From an uncultured Bacteroidota bacterium (GTDB lineage Bacteria > Bacteroidota > Bacteroidia > Flavobacteriales > Flavobacteriaceae), in contig CAIMBK010000125.1 of the NCBI GenBank assembly GCA_903839195.1, positions 1 to 57,592 of the forward strand: a DNA stretch of 57,592 bases, read 5' to 3'. Positions within the stretch are counted from its first letter, which is position 1, and each line of letters opens with the position of its first letter. A program made the translations under genes and the position numbers. The notes below the pieces were generated by a model. That model worked only from the letters and a program-made list of their open reading frames with translations, had not been told where the DNA came from and did no database searches. Shown here one piece after another: positions 9,471 to 17,627 of this stretch.

Positions 9471-10130
9471 TTAATTTTTGTTTATCAATGCTTCGATAAA
9501 GTCTTGATTTATTTCTAAAAAACCTGGAAAAATGAATTGCGCTTCGTGAAGCACGTCTTTTTCTCCGATTCCAATACTTGTCATTTTTGCCAAATTTGCC
9601 GCTTGAATTCCTGCTACAGAATCTTCAAAGACAATGGCATTTTCATTTTTCATGTTTAATAATTGAGCGGCTCTCAAAAAAACTTCTGGATCTGGCTTTG
9701 CATTTGACACATCATTTCCGTCCACAATGGCATCAAAAAAACCGATAATTTTTGTTTTTTCTAAAATGGGCCTCGCATTTTTACTAGCCGAACCGAGCGC
9801 TATAAATTGTACTTTTGATTTTATAAATTCCAAAACAGGAAGTACGCCAGGCAATAATTCGGAAGCGTCCATGGTAACTAAATAGGACAAGTAGGTTTCG
9901 TTTTTTTCGAAAAGCCATTTGTCTTTTTGTTCCTGAGTAGCTTCAATATTTCCAAGACCTAACAAAATCTCTAGGGATCGAACGCGACTAACGCCTTTTA
10001 ATTGTTCGTTGTGTTCTAAAGTAAATTCAATTCCGAGGGGCATTGCGATTTTTTGCCAAGCCAAATAATGGTATTTTGCAGTATCTACAATTACTCCGTC
10101 GAGATCGAATATGAATATTTTTTTATTCAT
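9471..10130 (-). CDS. pgmB: Beta-phosphoglucomutase (HAD superfamily)
   Basis: A 219-residue cytoplasmic HAD-superfamily phosphatase-fold protein. Motif I is FDLDGVIVDTAKYH with nucleophile Asp9 and acid/base Asp11; the AKYHYLAWQ segment and the following cap domain (about 15-90) are typical of beta-phosphoglucomutase. Motif II is ALGSAS, motif III the lysine in NAKPDPEVF, and motif IV VFEDSVAGIQAA. It converts beta-glucose-1-phosphate from the GH65 phosphorylase to glucose-6-phosphate. The start codon shares one base with the stop of the MFS transporter (TAATG), so the two are translationally coupled. Confidence 0.93.
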   Translation of the reverse strand: MNKKIFIFDLDGVIVDTAKYHYLAWQKIAMPLGIEFTLEHNEQLKGVSRVRSLEILLGLGNIEATQEQKDKWLFEKNETYLSYLVTMDASELLPGVLPVLEFIKSKVQFIALGSASKNARPILEKTKIIGFFDAIVDGNDVSNAKPDPEVFLRAAQLLNMKNENAIVFEDSVAGIQAANLAKMTSIGIGEKDVLHEAQFIFPGFLEINQDFIEALINKN

Positions 10131-11653
10131 TAAATAATAATTTTCGATTCGTCATTTATAGTAAGTGAAATAATTCCCGCAAGAATCATTGAGGCGCCAC
10201 CAATTAAAAGAGCATAAATAGGCTCGCTGTTAAAAAAACGCGACACTAAAAATCCTAATATTGAAGCGGCAACCAATTGAGGAATTACAATAAAGAAGTT
10301 GAAGACGCCCATATAATACCCCATTTTATTAGAAGGTAATGAACCCGAAAGCATCGCATAGGGAATAGACAAGATACTTGCCCAAGCAATTCCTACACCA
10401 ATCATAGGAAGCCATTCCATTGTAAATACGGTAGGTTCTGAAATAAAATAAATTGAAATTAATCCCAACCCTCCAAATGTTAATGCTGCAAAGTGGGTGA
10501 ATTTTCTACTCGTATATTTTGCTAATAAAGGCAATAAAAAAGCCGCTAATGCTGCAATTAAATTATAATTAGCAAACATTTCTCCAACTTGATTAGCGCC
10601 AGTATTATAGGCTTCAGAGGTTGTGTCAGTTGTTTTGTAAATGTGTTGCGTTACCGCTAAAGTGGTGTAAATCCACATGGAGAAAAGCGCAAACCAAGAA
10701 AAGAATTGCACCCAAGCCAATTGTTTCATGATTTTTGGCATAAACTGAAAATCATTCATAATGGTAATAAAGCCATTATCTGTTTTGTCCGTTTTTTGCA
10801 TTAAACCCGAAATAAGCATTGCTAATCCACCAAGTCCAATTAATCCTAATGATAGTACATACAAGTCTTTCTTTAAATCATAGTGATAAATCGCAAATGA
10901 AAAGACGGCACTTATCAGTAAAAATAAAACGCCTTTATTAAAATGAGATTTACCATTTGACTTAAACCATTCAATAGAATGTGTTTCTTTTATAAAAGTT
11001 TTTTCTTTGTCTTTTTCAAATGCTTCTAGTTCTTCTGGCGAATATTCTTTAGAAAAAATAACGGTCCATAAAACAGTTACAATAAATGCTATTCCTCCAA
11101 AATAAAAGGAATATTTCACAGAATCAGGAATAATTCCCAATGGAGCAGTATTGCTAACGCCAAAATGTGTAAAAATCAATGGAAGTTTTGAAGCAAAATA
11201 CGCACCTATTCCAATAAAAAAACTTTGCATTGCAAAACCAGTTGTTCTTTGTGAATTAGATAAATTGTCTCCAACAAAAGCTCGAAAAGGTTCCATTGAG
11301 ATGTTTATAGAAGCATCCATAATCCAAAGCATTCCTGCAGCAAACCAGAGGACAGGTGAATTTGGCATTACGAAAAGTGCTGCAGAAGCGAGAATAGCTC
11401 CAACTAAAAAATAGGGTTTTCTTCTCCCTAATTTAGTCCAAGTTCTATCTGAAAAATAGCCAATAATTGGCTGGACAATTAACCCAGTTAACGGAGCGGC
11501 AACCCAAAGAATCGGGATGTCATCAATATTTGCTCCTAAAGTTTGGAATATTCTACTAACGTTTGAGTTTTGCAGGGCAAAACCCATTTGTATTCCTAGA
11601 AATCCAAAACTCATGTTCCAGATTTGCCAGAAACTTAATTTACGCTTTTCCAT
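10130..11653 (-). CDS. MFS sugar transporter (maltose/maltodextrin, SLC45/GPH-like)
   Basis: A 507-residue inner-membrane protein with about 12 hydrophobic spans. The loop after span 2, GYFSDRTWTKLGRRKPYF, is the MFS signature in the form typical of SLC45 and GPH sugar carriers. It is the first gene of the leftward enzyme operon and is coupled to pgmB by a TAATG overlap. Since the phosphorylase is cytoplasmic and the GH13/GH31 enzymes are exported, a maltose permease is the missing step and this gene is the clear candidate. Maltose as substrate is inferred from context; glucose or short oligosaccharides are also possible. Its upstream region has a 7-bp inverted repeat and a copy of the 24-base repeat. 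Confidence 0.85.
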   Translation of the reverse strand: MEKRKLSFWQIWNMSFGFLGIQMGFALQNSNVSRIFQTLGANIDDIPILWVAAPLTGLIVQPIIGYFSDRTWTKLGRRKPYFLVGAILASAALFVMPNSPVLWFAAGMLWIMDASINISMEPFRAFVGDNLSNSQRTTGFAMQSFFIGIGAYFASKLPLIFTHFGVSNTAPLGIIPDSVKYSFYFGGIAFIVTVLWTVIFSKEYSPEELEAFEKDKEKTFIKETHSIEWFKSNGKSHFNKGVLFLLISAVFSFAIYHYDLKKDLYVLSLGLIGLGGLAMLISGLMQKTDKTDNGFITIMNDFQFMPKIMKQLAWVQFFSWFALFSMWIYTTLAVTQHIYKTTDTTSEAYNTGANQVGEMFANYNLIAALAAFLLPLLAKYTSRKFTHFAALTFGGLGLISIYFISEPTVFTMEWLPMIGVGIAWASILSIPYAMLSGSLPSNKMGYYMGVFNFFIVIPQLVAASILGFLVSRFFNSEPIYALLIGGASMILAGIISLTINDESKIII

Positions 11654-11676
11654 TATCGTATTTTATAATTTAAAAC

Positions 11677-11695
11677 GATAAGCGCGTTGCTTATC
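11677..11695. repeat. Inverted repeat before the MFS transporter gene
   Basis: GATAAGC, five bases and GCTTATC form a perfect 7-bp dyad, ending 24 bases before the transporter start. It could be a regulator half-site pair or a short 5'-leader hairpin. It lacks a T-run on either side, so it is not a standard terminator. Confidence 0.5.
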
Positions 11696-11711
11696 AAGAC
11701 TTAATTTTGTT

Positions 11712-11735
11712 TTCGAAGTAAAAGTATAAGCTTGA
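11712..11735 (+). repeat. 24-base repeat, copy 1 (upstream of the MFS-led operon)
   Basis: TTCGAAGTAAAAGTATAAG followed by CTTGA. It matches the copy at 13009-13032 at 23 of 24 bases. It lies 59-82 bases before the MFS start on the opposite strand to that gene, between the LacI stop and the MFS start. Confidence 0.8.
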
Positions 11736-11790
11736 TAATCGGGGGTAAATATATAAATTATTTCTAATCAAAAATAATTTTACGGATTTT

Positions 11791-12834
11791 TTATATTTTT
11801 TTAGTTGATTCTCTTTCGACGAGTTCGGTTTCAATAACTTCTGTTCGGTAATGTTCTTCAATTTCGCCATCTTCATTTTCAATTTCTTCCATTTCAAGGC
11901 GTTCGATTAGCATTTTTGCTGCTTTTGCACCCATTTTGATTCCGTTTTGACTAACAGTTGTAATACTTGGAGTTGAATATTTTGAAATGATTCCATCTGT
12001 AAAACCGATTACCGAAATGTCTTCCGGAACTTTTTTACCCAGTTTTGAAGCCACTTTTATTGCGGTTACCGCAAATAGTTCGTTTACGGCAAAAATGGCA
12101 TCAATTGTATTGTTTGTAAGTAATTCTTCGACTGATTTTTCGAAATTTTCGGTATCTTCAATTTTCAATATCAAGGATTCATTTACTTCTAAATCGTTGT
12201 TTTTTAATGCTTTTAAATATCCTTTGGTTCGCAATTTTCCGACACTGACATAGTCTATTGTCGAAAGTAAAGCGATGTTTTTAAATCCTTTATCAATTAA
12301 AAATTGTGTGGCATTAAAAGCGGCCAAACTATCGTCAATAATAACTTTGTCGCACAGAATTTCATTTGTAATTCGATCAAACATAACTACCGGCATTCCT
12401 TGATTGATGACTTCGGCAATATGATGAAAATCCTTTTTTTGTTGGGTTTCTTTGGATAATGAAATAATAAAACCATCGATGCTTCCATTGGCCAGCATTT
12501 CCATATTTAAAACCTCTTTATCGAAGGATTCATCCGAAAGACAAACCAATACATTATAGCCATTTTCTTTGGCAACATGTTCGACGCCGCTTATTATTGT
12601 AGTAAAAAAATGATGAATTATTTCGGGAATAATAATACAGATGGTTTTTGATTTTCTGTTTTTTAAACTTAACGCAATATTATTGGGCTTGTAGTTATAG
12701 AATTTGGCAAAAGCTTGCACTTTTTGTCGGGTTTCTTCACTAATTTCGACGCTGTTTTTCAAGGATTTTGAAACAGTTGAAATAGACACGTCCAATTCTT
12801 TCGCAATTTGCTTTAGGGTAACCTTTTTTCTCAT
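11791..12834 (-). CDS. LacI-family transcriptional regulator of the starch locus
   Basis: A 347-residue protein. The N-terminal helix-turn-helix TLKQIAKELDVSISTVSKSL (residues 6-25) and the hinge YNYKPNNIALSLKN are canonical for LacI/GalR. From residue about 60 the periplasmic-binding-protein-like effector domain begins (KTICIIIPEIIHHFFTTII). The C-terminal 30 residues are strongly acidic (EMEEIENEDGEIEE), which is unusual. The gene is divergent from susC and lies 137 bases upstream of the MFS transporter on the same strand. It very likely controls the locus in response to maltose or a related sugar, and a PurR/LacI-like operator is present before susC. Bacteroides sus loci use SusR instead; no SusR-like gene is present here. 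Confidence 0.93.
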   Translation of the reverse strand: MRKKVTLKQIAKELDVSISTVSKSLKNSVEISEETRQKVQAFAKFYNYKPNNIALSLKNRKSKTICIIIPEIIHHFFTTIISGVEHVAKENGYNVLVCLSDESFDKEVLNMEMLANGSIDGFIISLSKETQQKKDFHHIAEVINQGMPVVMFDRITNEILCDKVIIDDSLAAFNATQFLIDKGFKNIALLSTIDYVSVGKLRTKGYLKALKNNDLEVNESLILKIEDTENFEKSVEELLTNNTIDAIFAVNELFAVTAIKVASKLGKKVPEDISVIGFTDGIISKYSTPSITTVSQNGIKMGAKAAKMLIERLEMEEIENEDGEIEEHYRTEVIETELVERESTKKI

Positions 12835-12844
12835 GATATGTATT

Positions 12845-12867
12845 GGACAATATTGTTTTCACAATAA
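12845..12867. promoter_or_regulatory. Small dyads just upstream of the LacI-family gene
   Basis: CAATATTG (8-base palindrome) and ATTGT-TTTC-ACAAT adjoin within 35 bases of the regulator start. They are possible autoregulatory sites, but AT-rich dyads are common by chance here. Confidence 0.3.
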
Positions 12868-12937
12868 AGATATACTTTTTTTTTATTTATCGAATTTTAT
12901 ACCACTGAAAATAGCTAAATTAGACAAAGTTGTCAAC

Positions 12938-12953
12938 ACGCAAACGTTTTCGC
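12938..12953 (+). promoter_or_regulatory. LacI/PurR-type operator upstream of susC
   Basis: ACGCAAACGTTTTCGC is an imperfect dyad around a central CG (6 of 8 positions symmetric). It matches the well-known E. coli PurR operator consensus at 15 of 16 positions, a form shared by many LacI-family sites. It is 108 bases before the susC start and 104 bases before the divergent LacI-family start, so one site could serve both. Confidence 0.6.
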
Positions 12954-13008
12954 TTGGGTATAAAATGGCTCTGATTTTTTATATTGGGTTTTTTGTATAA
13001 ATTTACTA

Positions 13009-13032
13009 TTCGAAGTAAAAGTATAAGTTTGA
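13009..13032 (+). repeat. 24-base repeat, copy 2 (susC promoter region)
   Basis: TTCGAAGTAAAAGTATAAG followed by TTTGA, one base different from copy 1 at 11712. The final part contains TAAGTTTG (13024-13031), a perfect -7 box (TAnnTTTG) for susC. There is no TTG at the correct -33 distance, which fits a promoter needing an activator. Confidence 0.8.
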
Positions 13033-13060
13033 AAACACTTAATTAACCTAAACATTATTT

Positions 13061-16015
13061 ATGAAAACAATTTATAAAAAATTGTTATTTTTAGTTCTAT
13101 TACTCCCATTTACTATTCTTGCACAGAATGTTGTAGATGGAGTTGTTTTAGATAAAAAGACAAATCAACCGATAACGGGAGTAAATATCGCACTACAAGG
13201 CTCAAATCAAAGTACTTCAACTGATTTTGATGGTAAATTTAAATTGTCCAAAGTGAAAAAAGGAGATAAAATTTCATTTTCTTATATTGGATACAAAAAA
13301 GAAACTATAACTTTTGAAGACCAAAAAACACTTATAGTTTCTTTAATTGAAGAAGCAAATGTATTACAAGATGTAGTAGTACAAGTAGGATATGGATCTG
13401 TTAGGAAAAAAGATGCTACAGGATCAGTAGAAGTTTTAACAACTAAAGAAATGAACAAAGGTTATGTTTCTAACGTTGAAGGACTTTTAAACGGAAGAGC
13501 TGCAGGTGTTGTAGTAACACAAGGTGGTCGTCCGGGAGATGGTGCTGCAATTAGAATTCGTGGTGAATCTTCATTGTATGGAAAAAATGATCCGTTAGTT
13601 GTTGTAGATGGTGTTGCAATTGAAAATGGTTTAAACTCAATTAACCCAAATGATATTGAAACAATTTCGGTATTAAAAGATGCCTCTTCTACCGCAATTT
13701 ATGGTAACCGTGGATCGGCTGGGGTTATTGTGATTACAACAAAAAAAGGTGGAAAAGGAGATTTAAAAGTAAGTTTTAATACAACAATTACAGTAAATGC
13801 ACTTGCAAAAAAATTAGATGTAACTTCTGCTGATGATTTTAGAGCATTTATGAACAATCCTGCAAATGTCTCGTTTTACAATATTAATCAATCTAGAATT
13901 GATAGAATGGGAGCTGCTTCAACTGATTGGCAAAATGAGATTTTCTCAAATTCAGTTACTATGGATAATTTTATTTCATTGAGGGGATCATTATTTAATA
14001 CTATTCCTTCTTCATTCTCTTATGGAAATTCTCATATTCCAGGGATATTGAATACTTCAAATTATGATAGAACAACAACTGCGCTTCGATTAAATCCATC
14101 TTTCTTTGAAGATCATTTAAAAATTGCGATTAATAACAATTTTACCATCACTGAAAACCAATTTGCAGACGAAGGGGCTATTAGAAATGCTATTACATTT
14201 GACCCAACTCAACCCGTTTATAATACTACCGGGTTAAATGGCGGTTTTTTCGAGTGGTATGACGCATCAGGTAATCCTGTTTTTTTAGCCACAGATAACC
14301 CAGTAGCTACTTTAAGACAAACAAACAATACCAATTATTCGTATCGTTATTTATCAAATATTCAGGCAGAATATAAATTCCACTTTATGCCAGATTTAAA
14401 ATTTACGGCTATTGCTGCAATTGATCGATCTACAGGAGATAGTTCTTACCAATTAAGTAGTCAAAGTATTAGTGGATTATATAACAGCGGAGTTGGTTTA
14501 GGTAATAAATCTGAAGGATGGTGGACAAGTACACAAAAATCTTTAGAGTTATATTTCAATTATACCAAAAAATTCGGAAAATTAAATGTAGATGTTACAG
14601 CAGGTCATAGTTACCAAAACACAAAACAAGATTCATATAATTCGGGTAATCTTAACGACCCACAAAATGTAATTAATTCTAATGATTATTATTTAAATCC
14701 AATTGTTAAATTAGAATCCTATTTTGGCCGAGCTAATGTTGGTTTTGACAGTAAATATTTATTAACACTAAATTTAAGAAGAGATACTTCTAACAGATTT
14801 GATCCGTCAAACCAAACTGCCATTTTTCCTGGAGCTGCATTTGCATGGGTTGTCTCAAACGAAAGCTTTTTAAAAGATAGTAATTCAATTTCTAGCTTAA
14901 AATTAAGAGCAGGATGGGGACAAACAGGACAACAAGACATGAACTATAATTATTTTCCTTATTTGCCGACCTATTTAGGTTCAAATATTGGTTCCTATTA
15001 TTATTTTGGTGATACTGCTTATAGTCCAATTAGTCCTTTGTTTTATACTACTTTATTAAAATGGGAAACCGTTACTTCAACGAACTTTGGGGTTGATTTT
15101 GAATTATATAAAAAAGTAAAAGGAAGTTTAGATTTTTTCCAGAAAGACACCCAAGATTTGTTAGCAAAAGGAGTTCCATTTCCTGATGGCGCAAACCTAT
15201 CTAACAATGGCCCAAGAAACTTTGGAAATCTTACAATTCAAGGTATAGAGTTGAATTTAAATGCAGACATAGTAAATACAAACAACTTTAGTTGGAATCT
15301 GAATTTCAATACAAATTATCAAAAAAGAGAAATCACTGCAACTGCAGTTGACGGAACCGATTCTCCAGGAATTCCTTGGGGAGGAATTGCAGGCGGTATA
15401 GGAAATAATATACAAATGCAATCTACAGGATACGCTCCAAGTTCCTTCTATGTATATCAGCAAGTCTACGGAACTGATGGAAAGCCTTTAGAAGGTGTAT
15501 TTGTAGATAAAAATGGAGATGGTATAATTAACTCTTTGGATATGTCTCACTACAAAAAACCATATGCGGATTTCACTTTTGGTTTAATGTCCAATATGAA
15601 GTATAAAAAATGGGATTTCTCTATGGCTTGGAGAGCTAGCTTAGGAAACTATAACTACAATAATACAGACTCTTCAAGAGGTTATTTAGCACAATCAATC
15701 AGTCAAATTACGCCATTAAACAATATCAGTCCTAGTTTTTTTGATACGGGCTTTGTAAACGAAGGAAATAACAGATATTTCTCTGATTATTACGTTCAAA
15801 ACGCTTCTTTTATTAAATTAGATAATATTTCTTTAGGATATAATATTAATGAACCTTTTGGAAAAAACACTACTGCAAAATTATCTTTTGGAGTTCAAAA
15901 TGCATTAATTATAACTAAATACAGTGGATTAGATCCTGAGATTTTTGGAGGTATTGATAATACAATTTATCCAAGAGCTAGAATGTATGTTGTAGGTTGT
16001 AATGTTAACTTTTAA
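13061..16015 (+). CDS. susC: SusC-like TonB-dependent outer-membrane maltodextrin transporter
   Basis: A 984-residue outer-membrane protein. A signal peptide ends at TILAQ (residue 22). Residues about 23-105 are a carboxypeptidase-regulatory-like domain (GVVLDKKTNQPITGVNIALQG), the SusC hallmark. The plug domain follows (VQVGYGSVRKKDATGSVEVL to GSAGVIVITTKKG, about 115-230), then the 22-strand barrel ending YPRARMYVVGCNVNF. SusC pairs with the SusD lipoprotein to import oligosaccharides with energy from TonB. It is the first gene of the rightward operon, 12 bases ahead of susD, and neighbours make malto-oligosaccharides the likely cargo. Regulation probably involves the LacI-type operator and the 24-base repeat upstream. 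Confidence 0.95.
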   Translation: MKTIYKKLLFLVLLLPFTILAQNVVDGVVLDKKTNQPITGVNIALQGSNQSTSTDFDGKFKLSKVKKGDKISFSYIGYKKETITFEDQKTLIVSLIEEANVLQDVVVQVGYGSVRKKDATGSVEVLTTKEMNKGYVSNVEGLLNGRAAGVVVTQGGRPGDGAAIRIRGESSLYGKNDPLVVVDGVAIENGLNSINPNDIETISVLKDASSTAIYGNRGSAGVIVITTKKGGKGDLKVSFNTTITVNALAKKLDVTSADDFRAFMNNPANVSFYNINQSRIDRMGAASTDWQNEIFSNSVTMDNFISLRGSLFNTIPSSFSYGNSHIPGILNTSNYDRTTTALRLNPSFFEDHLKIAINNNFTITENQFADEGAIRNAITFDPTQPVYNTTGLNGGFFEWYDASGNPVFLATDNPVATLRQTNNTNYSYRYLSNIQAEYKFHFMPDLKFTAIAAIDRSTGDSSYQLSSQSISGLYNSGVGLGNKSEGWWTSTQKSLELYFNYTKKFGKLNVDVTAGHSYQNTKQDSYNSGNLNDPQNVINSNDYYLNPIVKLESYFGRANVGFDSKYLLTLNLRRDTSNRFDPSNQTAIFPGAAFAWVVSNESFLKDSNSISSLKLRAGWGQTGQQDMNYNYFPYLPTYLGSNIGSYYYFGDTAYSPISPLFYTTLLKWETVTSTNFGVDFELYKKVKGSLDFFQKDTQDLLAKGVPFPDGANLSNNGPRNFGNLTIQGIELNLNADIVNTNNFSWNLNFNTNYQKREITATAVDGTDSPGIPWGGIAGGIGNNIQMQSTGYAPSSFYVYQQVYGTDGKPLEGVFVDKNGDGIINSLDMSHYKKPYADFTFGLMSNMKYKKWDFSMAWRASLGNYNYNNTDSSRGYLAQSISQITPLNNISPSFFDTGFVNEGNNRYFSDYYVQNASFIKLDNISLGYNINEPFGKNTTAKLSFGVQNALIITKYSGLDPEIFGGIDNTIYPRARMYVVGCNVNF

Positions 16016-16027
16016 TATAAAAATAGT

Positions 16028-17611
16028 ATGAAAAATAAAATAGTAAGTTTATTGTTTATAGTTGTTATTTCATCTACATTCACATTATCTTGTTCAAGTG
16101 ATATCCAAAAAACGGAACAAGATCCAGATTATTTAACATCAGAAACGTTATACCAAAATGAAGCTTCCTACAAACAATTTTTAGCTAAATTGTATATGGG
16201 ACTAGCTACTTCTGGTCAAGGCGGACCGAATGGCGCTCCAGATATTGCGGGTATTGACGGAGGTTTCGGTCAATATTTAAGAGCCTATTGGCAATTAAAT
16301 GAGTTAACAACAGATGAGGCAATCATCGGATGGGCTGATGGTAACCTACCTTCATTAAACAACCATACTTGGGCATCAAACAACGAATTCATTTATGCAA
16401 TGTTCTCCCGTGGTATGTATCAAGTATCGTTGTGTAACGAGTTCTTACGTCAAACGGATGATGGTAAATTAGATAGTAGAAATGTGTCTGCTGCTACTCG
16501 TGCAGAAATTATTAATTTTAGAGCAGAAGCTCGTTTTTTAAGAGCCTTTTCTTATTGGAATTTAATGGACTTTTTTGGCAACATTCCTTTCGTAACTGAA
16601 AACGATGCTGTTGGATATTTCTTACCTCCACAAAAAGATAGAGCTTTTGTGTTTGATTACATTGTTAGTGAATTAAATGCTATTGATGGAGATTTAAAAT
16701 CTTCTGGTACAAATGAGTATGGCAGAATAGATAAAATTGCTGGTAAAATGTTATTAGCTAAATTGTACTTGAATGCTCAAGTATATATAAATCAACCCAA
16801 ATTTTCTGAAGCATCCGTTGCACTGGCTTCTGTATTAAGTTCAACTTACTCCATTAATACTAGCTCAAGTTATGATAAAGTTTTTATGGCAGATAATGAT
16901 GTAAATGGATCACAAACAGAAATTATTTTTCCAATTCGTTTTGATGGCTTATCTACTCAAACTTGGGGAGGCACAACGTATCTTGCCCACGCATCTGTTG
17001 GAGGAACAATGGATCCGGCTGCATCAGGTATCAATAGTGGTTGGGCAGGTTTAAGAACAAGACCTGAACTTGTTGATAAATTTTCGGGAGATCCTAGAGG
17101 TATGTTTTATACTAGTGGGCAAAGCTTATCCATTAGTAACATTGGAAATTTTACAGACGGTTATGCAGTTATGAAATTTAAAAACATAAAATCAACAGGA
17201 GGTCAAGGTTCAGATGCATCTGGGCAATTTGCCGACACTGATTTTCCTTTGTTTAGATTAGGTGACGCTTATTTAATGTATGCTGAATTAGCAGCAAGAG
17301 GAGAAGGAAGTATAACACAAGCTGCGTCATATGTTAATACATTAAGAACAAGAGCTGGTGCTTCTTCAATTACTTCATCAAATATTACATTAGACTTTGT
17401 ATTAGATGAAAGATCTCGTGAATTATATTGGGAGGGGCACAGAAGACAAGACTTAATTCGTTTTGGTAAATATACTGGAAGCACTTATCTATGGCAGTGG
17501 AAAGGTAATGCTCAAGCAGGAACAGGAATTGATGATAAATTCAAATTATTTCCAATACCTTCTCAAGCAATAGGTTCTAACCCTACATTACAACAAAACG
17601 CTGGTTATTAA
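16028..17611 (+). CDS. susD: SusD-like outer-membrane starch-binding lipoprotein
   Basis: A 527-residue RagB/SusD-family protein. Its signal peptide ends in TFTLSC, with lipobox Cys22. The N-terminal segment DYLTSETLYQNEASYKQF and the TPR-like stretches FRAEARFLRAFSYWNLMDFFG and IDKIAGKMLLAKLYLNAQVY are family signatures. The C-terminal region includes FVLDERSRELYWEGHRRQDLIRF, the most conserved SusD motif. It caps the SusC channel and hands over glucans. It sits 12 bases after susC and 16 before the susE-like gene. Confidence 0.95.
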   Translation: MKNKIVSLLFIVVISSTFTLSCSSDIQKTEQDPDYLTSETLYQNEASYKQFLAKLYMGLATSGQGGPNGAPDIAGIDGGFGQYLRAYWQLNELTTDEAIIGWADGNLPSLNNHTWASNNEFIYAMFSRGMYQVSLCNEFLRQTDDGKLDSRNVSAATRAEIINFRAEARFLRAFSYWNLMDFFGNIPFVTENDAVGYFLPPQKDRAFVFDYIVSELNAIDGDLKSSGTNEYGRIDKIAGKMLLAKLYLNAQVYINQPKFSEASVALASVLSSTYSINTSSSYDKVFMADNDVNGSQTEIIFPIRFDGLSTQTWGGTTYLAHASVGGTMDPAASGINSGWAGLRTRPELVDKFSGDPRGMFYTSGQSLSISNIGNFTDGYAVMKFKNIKSTGGQGSDASGQFADTDFPLFRLGDAYLMYAELAARGEGSITQAASYVNTLRTRAGASSITSSNITLDFVLDERSRELYWEGHRRQDLIRFGKYTGSTYLWQWKGNAQAGTGIDDKFKLFPIPSQAIGSNPTLQQNAGY

Positions 17612-17627
17612 TTTAATAAAAGAAAAT

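Noticed and set aside
11670..11680. LacI-type operator before the MFS gene (ATCGTTTT on the minus strand)
   Set aside because: Only about 7 of 16 positions match the susC operator, which is no better than background.
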